NCBI GenBank assembly: GCA_014281115.1
Contig: JACONQ010000011.1
Coordinates: forward strand, 62,001-126,000
Length of the DNA stretch: 64,000 bases
Source: Laburnicola sp. R22_1
Lineage: Eukaryota > Ascomycota > Dothideomycetes > Pleosporales > Didymosphaeriaceae
Direction: 5' to 3'
Part shown: positions 22,216-34,303 of the stretch, piece after piece
Layout of the letters: every line of letters starts with the position of its first letter
Numbering within the stretch: position 1 is the stretch's first letter
The notes under the pieces: generated by a model
What the model saw: the letters and a program-made list of their open reading frames with translations, nothing else
Databases searched by the model: none
Told to the model about the DNA's origin: nothing
Translations under genes and position numbers: made by a program

Positions 22216-23538
22216 CTGTGGTATCCGGCCGAAGTAGTGTAGGTGGGTCGCGCACAGCAGGGGTGCGCATCCTATGTAATTAAATACGACTTTCTGACAA
22301 ATCCACATTTAGCGTCACCCAATTTGTATAGAGATACGTGTTTCTTTGTCGCGCTTCTTCATCCCCACGTCACCCGCATAATGTCCGAACCACCTTCTAC
22401 ACCTCGCCATCGATACCTTACCCGCGATGAGGCTGTAGAGGCACGCGCCCTACGTCGAGCAGGCCATACCTACAACTTTATCGCCAACCAGCTTTAATGT
22501 ACAGAGAGACAAGTTGGCTACGCAGTTACTAAGGATCGCGTCACGCCTAAGAAGCGCTCCGGTCGCCCACCTCGCCTTACAGATGCCCAAGTTGATCAAC
22601 TTAAGGCATATATACGATCCTCGCGTAGTAATAGGCAGCTAAGCTATCTCCAGCTTGCTAAGGGACCTTTTGAGCACTAGGGAGTTGGCGAATATACAAT
22701 TAGGAGTGCTCTACGAAGGAGAGGGTACAGACGCTGTGTAGCCCGTGCTAAGCCTCCTCTTACTGAGCAAAATCGGCAGATACGCCTTGCGTGGGCAGAG
22801 GCTCATATCAACTGGGAACCCTGGCAATGGTGGAGGATCCTATGGAGCGATGAAACATGGATCACGGGTGGACGTCACAGAAAAGTATGGGTAACAAGGC
22901 GACTAGGAGAGGAGCTAGAGGATACCTGCCTAGTAGAGAAGATCCGCAGAAAGCGTGGGTGGATGTTCTGGGGCTGCTTCTCTGGCATGTCTAAAGGTCC
23001 TCATCTGTTCTGGGAGAAGGAGTGGAAGTCAATTAATAAGGAGAGCTACTGTGAGCGGATTGTACCACTTATTGATGGCTGGTTACGTCTAAATCCTCAC
23101 CTAAGCTTCATGCAAGATGGGGCACCAGGGCACTCAGCTGCGTACACAATAGAGGAGCTTTCTCAAAGAGGGATTTATCCTATCTTCTGGCCAGCATTCT
23201 CCCCAGATCTTAACCCTATTGAAGCTGTGTGGAACAAGATGAAGGACTATATAGAGGTGAATTACCCTGATCAAGAAGGTGGGAGGCAGCCAACATATGA
23301 TCAACTGCGTAGGATAGTACAGGAAGCCTGGGAGTCGATCACTGTAGAACAGTTAAGGGAGCTCATTGATAGCATGCCAGCTCGATGCCGGGCTGTGATT
23401 GATGCCGAAGGCGGTTATACAAAGTACTGAAATTTGTATGTAATATTAGACAGAAACAGAAAGGTTGCATTTAATTACATAGGATGCGCACCCCTGCTGT
23501 GCGCGACCCACCTACACTACTTCGGCCGGATACCACAG
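22216..23538 (+). mobile_element. Tc1/mariner transposon with perfect 70-bp inverted ends
   Basis: A 1,323-bp element. The first 70 bp (22216-22285, starting CTGTGGTATCCGGCCGAAGT) are the exact reverse complement of the last 70 (23469-23538). TA flanks at 22214-22215 and 23539-23540. It holds a single plus-strand transposase frame. It is a different family from the Tc1 element at 8202. Confidence 0.95.
22381..23430 (+). pseudogene. Tc1/mariner transposase (DD34E) with two stops
   Basis: One continuous frame of 349 codons from ATG 22381 to TGA 23428, interrupted only by TAA at 22495 (from CAA by C to T) and TAG at 22678. An N-terminal helix-turn-helix (residues about 15-75) precedes the catalytic core: ILWSDETW (first D), FMQDGAPGHSA (second D) and FSPDLNPIEAVW (E), with 34 residues between the second D and the E. 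The active site is intact, but the enzyme cannot be made in full without readthrough. A downstream ATG at 22963 would yield only the C-terminal 155 residues, lacking the first catalytic D. Confidence 0.9.
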
Positions 23539-23540
23539 TA

Positions 23541-24000
23541 GGCTAACTACAGGGCCCATAAGCCTTACAGCCACAAGCTAGCCGTTCTAGATGACAAATG
23601 TAAATAACGTTGGCGTGATTATGTAGTCTGTAAGAGCCATTTCGCGCTAGCTAGATATAGTTCGCGCTTCGATCAGAAGTACCAATTAGCGTAGCAAGGA
23701 CGCATGAATGTCCCCGCCACATCGAGGCAAAAGGCTAATATGACTGCGCAACATCGTCAAAAGGTTCTGACGCTTGTATAAGACATATACCTTCGCATCG
23801 TAGTAGCACAAACAAGGTAGTGCGGCTATAGCAGAGAGACATCTTTATGCGACGAAAGAAAGCACCTTGTCTATTAGGCGCGGAGGCAACCATGCAAATG
23901 TAATTTATTAGTAGGGAGGCTGCGCTATATGCGCAAGTGGCTAAAGTACACATTCCTTAGAAAGACATAGAATATTTTGATGTGTGCGTAGACTTATTCT
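23541..24000. other. Intergenic, no supported gene
   Basis: Balanced composition falling toward AT-rich at its right end. The only open frame (23953-23735, 72 codons, minus) shows no motif. I see nothing else in it. Confidence 0.45.
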
Positions 24001-24735
24001 TGCTTGACATCAAAGTACCTCGCATATTTTGCGGTACGGGGGGTTTTGCGCGACTTAGGGACGGACGTTATGCCCTCTTTTTACGTTAACTTACAAAGTT
24101 ATATAGGACAATATTAGTATAAAATAGTAAAATAGAACTGCTTGCACTATTATAAGTAATCTCCTTATTACTCTACTTGCTATTTTTCTTACTATTCTAG
24201 TGTCTCTTTTTAGTTTACTATTTTAGGTTATATACCTCTTAAAATTGTTTGTATGGCTCGGGTGGCTTTAGAATATACTTGTCTGGGCACTTGTATTATA
24301 TAGGGCCTATTACTATCGCTATTTTTAACCTTTCTACTAAAACTGTTTTTGATAACATTGTTACTCTTAGTTAATATACAATGGAGGCTAGACTAGTAGC
24401 CCTTTTTATATTAGTAAGAGATGCATAGGGAAAATTAGTATGCATTAGTTAAGCTAGTCCTAATTTACTAGAGCGGCGTAGTCTAATTATAGTAACTAGG
24501 CTTCTACCTATCCTATTCTTTGTTAGCGCCTTTATTTACTCTCTCCTAACCCATTCTATTATATTAGTAAGTAATTATAGACTAAGCTAGCTAGGCACTA
24601 GCGCAAAATCTCTATTTAGGCTTTTATAGAAACTACTCTGCCATCGCAAAAAGCAGTGATGTCTCTTGCTTAATAGTGTGGTATTGCAACTATGGCTAAC
24701 CCTCGAGAGACGTAAAGGCACAAGGGCAGTAATAT

Positions 24736-25780
24736 CTCACCCTATTAGAAGAGAAAGCCCTTGTTTAGTATATTATGCGAATGGCTGCCTTTAGTTCTCC
24801 TATACAAATTAAGTACATACCCTCGCTTACCTTTAATATTATCCGCTAGTAGTCTATAATAAACCTAATAGTTATACCACTAAACAAGAACTGGCCTTAG
24901 GCATTCGCTAGGCGCCACCTAGTCCTTAAATAGAGGAGGAATAGAGTAATAGACTAGAACTATTACGATAATAATATATATAATAAAATCACACAGTGGT
25001 TTAAGATAATTAAACTAGAACTTTAGAGCGCTGAGATATTACTAGAAAATGTCTATAATATAGACAAAATAGGGATTATGCTTTCTATGCTAGACTCTAT
25101 TAAGGTCCTTATAGGTAAGGATAACTAGCGAGACTATAGAGGCACTAGTATTAAATAGATAATAGTAACTGCTATTAAGTGTGTATTGGCTAGTAGTGAG
25201 TATTTAAACCTAATAATTATCTGGCCCGCTTTAACCTATTAGAGTAATTAGACAACGTTTTCTACCCCTAAATAGGTCTATACTTACTCTAAGTCTGGCT
25301 ATAAAAACTCCTACATTAGCTTAGAGTGGATAAAACGAGTGTTTAATTCTTAAACTAAGACATAAGCCAAATAAAGACTACGGATACTAATATGTAATAG
25401 GTTTAGGACCTATAAGACTCTTAAAATCTTAGAATTCTATCTAGAGAATTGTATAACACTGTACTAATTACTATCTTACACTTCTTATAAACTCTAGCCC
25501 TATAATATCTCTATCTTTAGTCTACTAAAGATAGCTTATTATAATAAAGTAGAACGCCTCTATTAAAGAGGTGTAACTATAGTTAATAAGAAATACTTCA
25601 CTACCCTATATAGTCCTATAAGGGAAACAGCGATAACTAAGAAGAACATACTTGCTAAGTGGGCCAAAACTAGCCTCTTTCCATTTAACCCAGATAGGGT
25701 GCTTAAGAATATCACGAACCCAGCCAATAGGCTACCTACTACTAAGATACCCGCTAAGCTATTAATCTACGGATAATAAT
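24736..25780 (+). pseudogene. DDE_1 (pogo-type) transposase relic, heavily RIP-mutated
   Basis: No frame survives, yet one plus-strand frame still reads as a DDE_1 transposase with stops in place of Gln, Arg and Trp: LEEKALV (CENP-B-type region), NVYNIDKIGIMLSML (first D), WIKRVFNS, LRILICNRFRTY (second D now N), PYNISIFSLLKIAY (third D now N), and a strong C-terminal block, KKNILAKWAKTSLFPFNPDR followed by VLKNITNP. The psq domain and the termini upstream are beyond recognition. Element limits could not be placed. Confidence 0.72.
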
Positions 25781-25789
25781 AACAACACC

Positions 25790-26840
25790 TAGCACTATTA
25801 GCTACCCATAGAGTAGATAACAAGACCCAACTTTTTAGGCCTAACAACTAATATTATTATTTGCGAGTCTATTACCTCTTAAGTATTAAAAATTGTGCTT
25901 TGGCTAGATGCCTAGTTTGTAAATACGCTATCCCCGCGCTAAGCAAATTCGTTAGAAGATAGCGAAGTAAGATAGTTATTAGCCAAGGTGCTATTAACAA
26001 TGCCTATAAATGCGATATACGCAATGCGCTTAGTCTTCCTAGTATTTTACTACTAACTCTTAAAGCTTCTAAAAGCACTTTTTGTTTAGCACTTAAACAA
26101 ACTCGCAACTATTTACGATAAGTATAACTAAATACTAATTATCTATCTGTATCTATAAGAGCACTAGTAGATTAATTAACACTAGGATCTTAGAGGACGC
26201 CAGCCAAAAGTATAGGACTCTAACAAGTAGAAGATGTGGTCCTGGATTATCTCTATATTTAAGTAATCTTTGTCTAAAAAGCTCGCATTATTAAAGGACG
26301 TGTTTGCTAGTAGTATGTATATAAGGAGAGATGATTTAGTTATCTATCTTTGGGATCGTTCTTCCTTTTCGGCCCTTAATATCCATAGGATAGATTCTAG
26401 TATGCCTCTTCCTAACATTTACTAATAATGGGCGACTAATATAGATTAGAGGAGCTAATAGATTGCCGTTCGAAGACGTGGAGCCAGTTAATATACAGGT
26501 GGCAGAAACTTCTTAAAAAACTAAAAGAACAAAGAAAAACAGATAGGGCACACCTTTTAATGGTGGGATTTATATGTTAAGCTATAATCGATATACTAAA
26601 TAAACTAGCCAAAGAAGTCTGTTTTATTAATAAGCTTAATAGGTTAGGATCTAGCTCGGCCGTATTGTTAGAAAAAGAACTACTTAAAACTCTACTATAC
26701 TGTTATTAGCAGAAGGTTGCCTATAATATTAAAAGCTTTTAATTATATACTTTTAACACTTTTTAACTAAGATATACATAATAACCAATCTGGTGACCTT
26801 TTAGTTAAGGAAAGTAGTAAGCAAAAATAGTGTTTGACTT
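25790..26840. other. Decayed DNA, probably the tail of the pogo relic
   Basis: Continues the relic's C-terminal side (short fragments at 25880-26110) and then loses any similarity. There are no open frames and no RNA genes. A few GC-richer patches at 26200-26520 lack a recognisable family. Confidence 0.4.
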
Positions 26841-26859
26841 TTAATATATTATTATATAA

Positions 26860-27115
26860 ACTTAAATTTTATATATACTTTAATTTTATAAACTTTTAAT
26901 TTATATAGACTTTTTATTTATATAGACTTTTTATTTATATAAACTTTTAATTTCTATAAACTTTTTACCTTATATAAACTTTTAACTTATATAAACTTTT
27001 AATTTATATACACTTTTAACTTATATAAACTTTTAATTTATATAAACTTTTAATTTATATGAACTTTTAACTTATATAAACTTTTAATTTATATAAACTT
27101 TTAACTTATATTTCT
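26860..27115. repeat. ~17-bp AT-rich tandem repeat
   Basis: About fifteen copies of a unit close to TATAAACTTTTAATTTA, 16-18 bp long, in one orientation. Variation is confined to C/T and a few G/A positions. Noncoding. Confidence 0.85.
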
Positions 27116-28126
27116 ATAAACTCTAGCACATAAGAGCCGTACGGATGATGGCAAATTAGTAGAGTCAGAATAGGAAACTAGAATATATTTCAAATTGTTA
27201 AAAAGGCTGTAGAACGACTCAACTTAATTAATATAGTAAAAAAAACTTTCTTATTAAATCTAACTACTATTATATATATTAGCACTCTATAGGCAAGCTA
27301 CTTAAATTCTAAAGCTAATACTTTTAGCAAAGAATTGCCTTCTAGCTCCTAATCTTATCGTTCTTGCTATTATAAGCTACTATAGGTATAGAATAAGGTT
27401 TTTTAATAGGCCTCTAGAATATAACTTTAATATTATATATTATAATAGAAAGTTAAAAAGTTAAAATTTATATTAAGGAGCTACTTAGGTGGCTAGTAGC
27501 GCCTTTATAGGGTGTATACTGCTACTAATCTTACATATATAATTTACTAAAGTACTTTTTTTTACTATACTAAAATATAGAAATTAGAAAAATTAACTAT
27601 CTTACTAATAGGCGCTATATTAATACTAAAAACTATTATATATATACTCCCTAAATAATGCCTCTAAATAAGCTAGTACCTTTACTAGTGCTTACGCTAG
27701 CTATACTTTCTCTTTAGTAAATATTAAAATAGATTATGTAATATAGTAAAAAGTAGGTAGGTAGTAATATAATAAGTATATAATACTTATATAATAAGAT
27801 AAATAGTAAGGTAACTAACTTAGATACTTTTTCTAACTTAGGGATTTGGCTTATTTATATAAATAAAAGATCTTAGTAATTATATAACTATATATATATT
27901 AGAAAGTTATTAACTACTACTTTAGAAAACTAATAGTTTTTTATTTATAATTACGCAATAGTATATAATTAATAGGATAAAGAAAATTCTAAAGTCTAGA
28001 CTTTCTAGGCTATATATTTTTATTTAATCTTAATTTAAATAATAAGCTAAAAAGTAAGTAAGTACTTATTATACTATTATATAATCTATAGTATAAAGTA
28101 TATAATAGGTAATAAGTATTAACGTA

Positions 28127-29899
28127 AGTATTAAGCGAGTGGCTATGCTAGACAAGTGGCCACCCCTAATAAACTTTTGGACCTTCTATATATAATTACT
28201 TAACACTATAACAACTTACTATAATATATAATATATAATATATAGAATTAATTACTAACCTCTACTTTATCTTTTTATATATACGTAAATTGTGTCCTAT
28301 TTTTTTATAGTACTTATAGTGATTTTTATACTATTTACCTATATCTGCTTATACTTTACCTTTACATATTTTCTCTTTTACTTATGCCCTAACGTCTAAT
28401 TAGGCTACTAAATCCTCTACCTCTTTCTTTAATAGGTCTTTGCCCTTCTAAATCTGCTTTCTTTTGCGTAATTTGCGCTTAAAAGCTGCTTTATTTAATT
28501 CTTTAAGCTACAGTACTCGGGTAGCTAGCAATATTTATAAATATAGTATTATTTTAGTGCCCTTTCTAAGCTAATTAACTATCTTAACTATAAGAGAAAG
28601 TAAGGAACCCTAATATTTTTAAATATAATTACAAAGCAGCGTAGATTAAGCTTCTACTTTAGTAACATTACTTAGTATTTTAGAGTTCTATTAGGTAGTT
28701 TCTAGTGTAGGCAGTGTTAGCGTGCAAAGTATAACTTTAAGCTTTAATAGCACTACTAATAGGTTATAAGGCACTAAGCTAGTTACTTTAAAGCTTAATT
28801 AGATATTTGTCTTTAAGAACGTAGGCTTAAAAACCTTTACAAAGGACGTAATAAAAGCCTTTTTATTAATTTAGCTAATATAGTCTATTACTAAGACTCT
28901 AATCTCTTTTCTATACGCCTACTTTAAAAGGGCATAATACCTAATATTAAGTAGCTATAAAATATGCAACGAGTGTAAAAGTATATAAAAAGTAATTATC
29001 TTATTCTTTTTATAGAGATTCTAAAAGGCAAGCAACTTATAGCTCTTATAGCTGTTAATAATAAGTAGTATATAGCTACTTACTCTTCGCTCCCTTATCT
29101 ACTTAATAAAGTATATTAACTAGACTATACTAATCTTATTTATAGTCTAGCTATTATTGCTAACCCTAATACACTATTAGGGCTTTAAATTAGGGTACTA
29201 GTACGCATTATAGTTCTTTGCTTTAAAAATAAAGTAAGGCGTAATTGTCTAGCCTATTGTATTAATAGTAGTAAATACTTTAACTTAGTTTCTAATATCT
29301 ATAGTAAAGCTAGTCTTATTAAAGTTGTAAGTATCTTTGTCTAGTATACTATACTTAGCCTTAATATTCTATATAAGGTTAAACTAGGGCCTAATAACCT
29401 CTAGATCGCTATATAAGACTCTCTAATAATTGCGCTATTAATTTAAATAGAACTTAAGCTCGCCCTTATATTTAATAAAGTTTAAGGCCTATCTTAGGCT
29501 AATAGGCTTATTACCACGCGTAGTATATAGTTAGTTAGCTATATCTTCTACAGAACATAGTGTTAGCACAAATTTTTACGTATTTAGCTTTTTAATATAG
29601 TGTCTAAGCGTCTCCTCTTTAGTCTTTTAATGGCTTAATAATTTAGAATAAGTATTACGTAGTAATATCTTCCTAACACTTTAGTAGCGGAGGGTTATTT
29701 AAGATATATTGTAAATAGGAGTAGTATATTACACGCTTAGTTTTTTAGATAATTTAATTACTTAGAGGGCTAGTTTAATCCTCTTTTTTTTAAGAGCTAT
29801 TCGAGATTAGGTAGTTAAGACATTAAGGTTTAAAGTTTAAAAGCTCTAAAAGTTTATTGGGGGTAGCCACTTGCCTAGTATAGCCACTCGCTTAATACT
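28127..29899 (-). mobile_element. pogo-type transposon relic with recognisable ends
   Basis: Inverted ends survive: left from 28127, rich in AAGTATTAAGCGAGTGGCTA and continuing ...CAAGTGGCCACCCC; right is its near reverse complement ending at 29899. TA flanks both. Length is about 1.77 kb, as for other pogo elements. Mismatches between the arms are mostly C/T and G/A. The internal gene is minus-strand. Confidence 0.75.
28400..29800 (-). pseudogene. DDE_1 transposase relic inside the 28.1-29.9 kb element
   Basis: Minus-strand fragments in order: KRIKLALQVIKLSKK (psq-type helix-turn-helix, near 29770), a CENP-B-like stretch, NFNKTSF at the first catalytic position (D lost), ILLIINSYESYKLLAF around the second D (now N), and a Lys/Arg-rich coiled tail near 28400. 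Stops occur every few codons. Identification rests on order and spacing, not on an intact domain. Confidence 0.55.
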
Positions 29900-29947
29900 T
29901 ATATTACTATAAAATAAAAGCTTAATAAAGTAAAATTACTTTTAGCT

Positions 29948-30066
29948 TTATTAAAGATCTTTGTCGTGTAGAGATTCTAACCAAGGTCGAGTCCGCACTA
30001 TATACAGAGAGGAGTAAAACAAGAGCCACTAAAACCTAGTATCTAGCACATAGTAGTAGTAACAAA
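29948..30066. repeat. 119-bp dispersed repeat, mutated copy
   Basis: Aligns without gaps to 50595-50713 over 119 positions. Of roughly fourteen differences about twelve are C-to-T or G-to-A in this copy. The core TTCTAACCAAGGTCGAGTCC is identical. Origin of the repeat unknown; possibly a retroelement fragment. Confidence 0.8.
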
Positions 30067-30069
30067 CTT

Positions 30070-33000
30070 TTAGCTTTATATTTTAATAGTAAGGATACAA
30101 GTAGTCTACTAATTTCTAGTCTTAGTCTTATTAAGATTTAACTATAAGCTATCTAAATAAAAACTTTGTATACTCTTAGAATATAGTATAATACTATTAT
30201 AGAAAGCTATAGAGATACTAAAAAAACACTTTAAAATAAGGTAAAGTAGTAAGATAGGTTTAGTAGCTATTTAGAAACTATTTATAAGTATATACAAATT
30301 AGCTCCTTATAATAGAGTTAATTATAAGCTATACTATAGTACTAAAAGTTAATAATAATAATATAATATATAACTACTATCTAGTGCAGTATAAAATATA
30401 TAACTAGATATAAATTAACTATTAATATTATCTTTCTATCCTTATAAATATTTAATTACTAGTTAAAACCTTAAGGTTAGTTGCTATATCTATTTTTTAT
30501 CTTAAAAACACTATTACTACTAGACTTATAGTATTACGCTTCTATCTAAAAGATATAAATAATAATAATATAGCTATGTATAATAGCTAGATACTACTTA
30601 ATATTAAAGACTATATAGTTTATACTAAGGACCTATATAATAAATAAATAGTTACTATAAAATTAAATTACTATATTAAAAAGAATATATATCTTAGTAT
30701 GTAAAAGCCTATAATTAAAGGTAGAATAAGTTATATAATATATATTACCCTAAACTAGTTTAAATATAGAATACTTATAATAATTAGTAATAAAAACTAA
30801 AAAGATATAAATATTTTTATAAAGTAAGAGGCTATATTAGTAGCTATATGCTATTACATAACTTATAGGAGTAATTACTACCTAATATTAAATTTTTAAT
30901 TAATAGCTACTTACTTTAAAAATAGCAGTTATACTAAGTAAGTACTAGAGGCATAAAGAATATACAAATATATAATTATATTATAAGAAATTTATAAGAA
31001 AAAAGTAAAGTAAGGCTAATATAAGTAAAGTATTAAGGTGCTATTTAGTGCTAAGAGTAAGAAGTATATATATAATTTATTATATATTATAGTAATAGTA
31101 AAGTATATATATAGTAAGTTATTTATTATTTAGTAATATAGTAAAAGGTTAAAAGGTAAAGTTAATTATTTAGTAAAGTAGTAGGTAGGTAGGCAAGTTA
31201 GAGTATTATTATTATAAGTTATTATTTTAAAAGCTAGGGGAAAAATATTAATAAAACTTTAATATACACTAGTCCTAGGGCTTAGTATATATATAATATA
31301 ATATTATATTATATAGGCGCTAATAATATAATAAAAAAACATAGTAATTAAAGGTACTACGCCACTTAAAAACTAATAAGTAAAGGTAGTTTATACTTCT
31401 GCCTAAAAGGATTAATTATAAGCACTTTTAGTAAAAAAGCAAGTATAGTATATACTAGTATTAATTTTAATTAGTAACTAAAAGTAGATTATAGTAGACT
31501 AATAGGCAAGATCTTTAGTGCTAGTAAAAATCTAAATACTATTAAGGCAAATTATTAAAGTAATATAGCTAAAAATACTAAAACTAAAACTAATAGTATA
31601 ATAGTACTATTATTATAATTTTTATCTATTTATAAAATCTTAGCTTTATAATTACTATAAAGTAATTAATAGTAGTAATAATAACTATAATAAGTATAAT
31701 ATACAAATTTAGAAATAAAGTATATAACTTAATAGTTTATAATATAGGTAGCTATAGTATATTACTATTATTACTAGTTTATTTTTAGCTATATAGTATA
31801 TTAAATTAATCTATCTAGAGATAGAATAATAAAGGCTTTTATCTTAAATAATATAATAAAAAGAGTATAAAAGGTAGTTATAAAAAAATAAAATTATATA
31901 ATTCAATTCTATATAACATTAAATTAACTACCTAGGGTAGAATAATAAAGGCTTTTATCTTAAATAATATAACAAAAAAAAGCAAAACCCTTACTTAGTA
32001 AATAAAAAGAGCATAAAAAGGTAATAATAAAAATTACGTATATATTTAAACTCGCTAAGCAAGCGTAAGTAAGCTTAGTAGGTCTTAGCGCGCACATAGG
32101 CTCCTATATATAAAATTTTGCTTATAAAAAGGCCACAATTAGAACTTTAGTAAAGGAAGAATAAAAAAGGCTTTAGCATAACTACGCTATAAGTTATTTA
32201 TCTCCCTCCTCTTCTACTATTCTAATTATTATAAATAATATAAGTTAATATGTTAATAAGTATATATTATTTTTTATAAGTAGAATAAGGGTAATATATA
32301 CTAGATACACTATTACTCTATTACTATATTAAGGTTATCCTTAATAAAGCCCCTACTATCTCTCCTTACCTTACTATTTATCTAGGTATTAATAGTAACC
32401 TTACTAATACTAAGGTACTCACTAATACTAAAAAGTATACACTAAAGTTTTATATAACTACTACCTAGGTAATTATACTAAAGTTTTATTCTATCTATAA
32501 GATACTTATCTAGTGTAAGGAATAGGTATACTTAACTATTTATAAGGCTATCCTTATATACTAGTTAGATTAGTAGCTAGTCTAGTTTGTAAAGAATAAC
32601 AAGACTATATTTCTACTCTAGTAGATATAATTACTTTATATTAGTAATAAAATCTAGTAGAAAAAAATAATAAGGTTTTTATTAATAAGCTCTAGTATAG
32701 TAAGAGTGTTGCGTAGATCTACAAGATTCTTTTAGCTATTATTACTATTATTACTATTAAGGTAGCTTATTTAAGTAAGTATACTACGTAAGTAGCGTGC
32801 AAGTATAAATAACTAATAATAGTAGTAGCAATAAGCTAGGCGCTATATATAGCGTAAGTAAACTTTATATTAGAGCTAAGAGTTTATAGAATATAGGCGG
32901 GGTGCAAGTAAGTTTAAACTATTATTATATTATAATATTTAAAGTTAGTCTTTAATTAGAATTAGGTGCTGTGTAAATGTATATAATAACCTTTTATCTT

Positions 33001-33776
33001 AATCTACTTTAACCTTAAACTAAAAAAACGTTAAAAAAAGGCGTTTAGTAAGCTAATAACTATTCTATAGTATAATATATACTTTAAAACTTTATTTTTA
33101 TTTTTATTATAATTATATATACTAATAAGATAACTAATAGTACATAACTTTAAAATATTAGTTATAATAAGAATAGCTAATAAAGTAAAAGTTAAACTAA
33201 ATAATACTATAAATATTTAATAGTTGTTTTCTTTTATTCTATATATAATATATAAATATATAAGATTATAGAAGATTATAAAAGGTTATAATAATAACTA
33301 CTTATACTATAAAAAGACACTATAAAATAAATTATATTAGATATTATCTATAAGAGTAGTTAGAGTAGTTATTACATAAATATATACACTTTAATTATTT
33401 TATTTATTTATAAAAATAGTAGAAACACCTATTTTAAACTATATAGAGCAAAGTTAAAATTAATATATAAAATATAAAATAAGCTAATTTTAACTTATAA
33501 GAAGATACTTTAGGGCATATTTAGTTTTATTAGTTTAGACGTTAGATTAACTATTAGATTAATAACTAAGTAAACTAGGGGTGTAACTAACGCTATGTTT
33601 AGTTTTTTAATATTAGTTTAATACAACTAGCGATAATAGTTTTAGTCTAATTATAGCTAATATTTTATTTCTACTAGTTCTTATATAACTTATAGTTAAT
33701 CTATTTAGGCTATTTAAATACTTTAGTTTATAAAAAGAGTCCTTAGAACTTTAGTTATAATTAAGGTTTCTATTTT
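30070..33776. other. AT-rich degraded DNA without genes
   Basis: Almost pure A/T with TA and TATATA runs and no frame above about 50 codons. I find no recognisable domain. It is the insertion site of the first copia element. Confidence 0.75.
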
Positions 33777-33781
33777 ATAAT

Positions 33782-33997
33782 TGTCTGCACTCTCTTGTCT
33801 TCCAAGTCTACGAGAACTGTTGTTAGATAGAACAAGCGCGTTGAGGTCGGATCTGCATAATTGTGCAGGGACCACCGTGCTTGGCGCACAAGGCGCGACA
33901 TTAGAGCCAGCCAAACATAGGGGTGACACAACACAGAATACAGACACCAGATACTGAAGACAGAGACCAGTTTTTCCTTGCTACCTGTGAACCGACA
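33782..33997 (+). repeat. 5' LTR of copia element 1
   Basis: 216 bp, the upstream partner of 39633-39848. The two differ at about eleven positions, every one a transition. Confidence 0.93.
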
Positions 33998-34303
33998 CTG
34001 ATCAGTAGTTACCCTCACAGTTGATGCTATGAGATAACTACAGACAGCAAGGCGAACTAGAAGAGACACGACGAGGGGTATAGCGATACCCTAAACCGTG
34101 TGCTAACAAGACCCTAAGCGTTTACCTGGGTCTCCGCGTCTATCACGCCTTCGCTGGAACTCGCGCGTCGTAGCCCACTACTAAGCAACGAGGACTCTAA
34201 GCGTTTACCTGAGTCCCTGTCTATCACGCTCTACAGTACCCGCCGCTGACGGTACTATCAACCTGCGTCCCACGCTTTCGAAGAGACGCCCCACGAAATC
34301 ACG

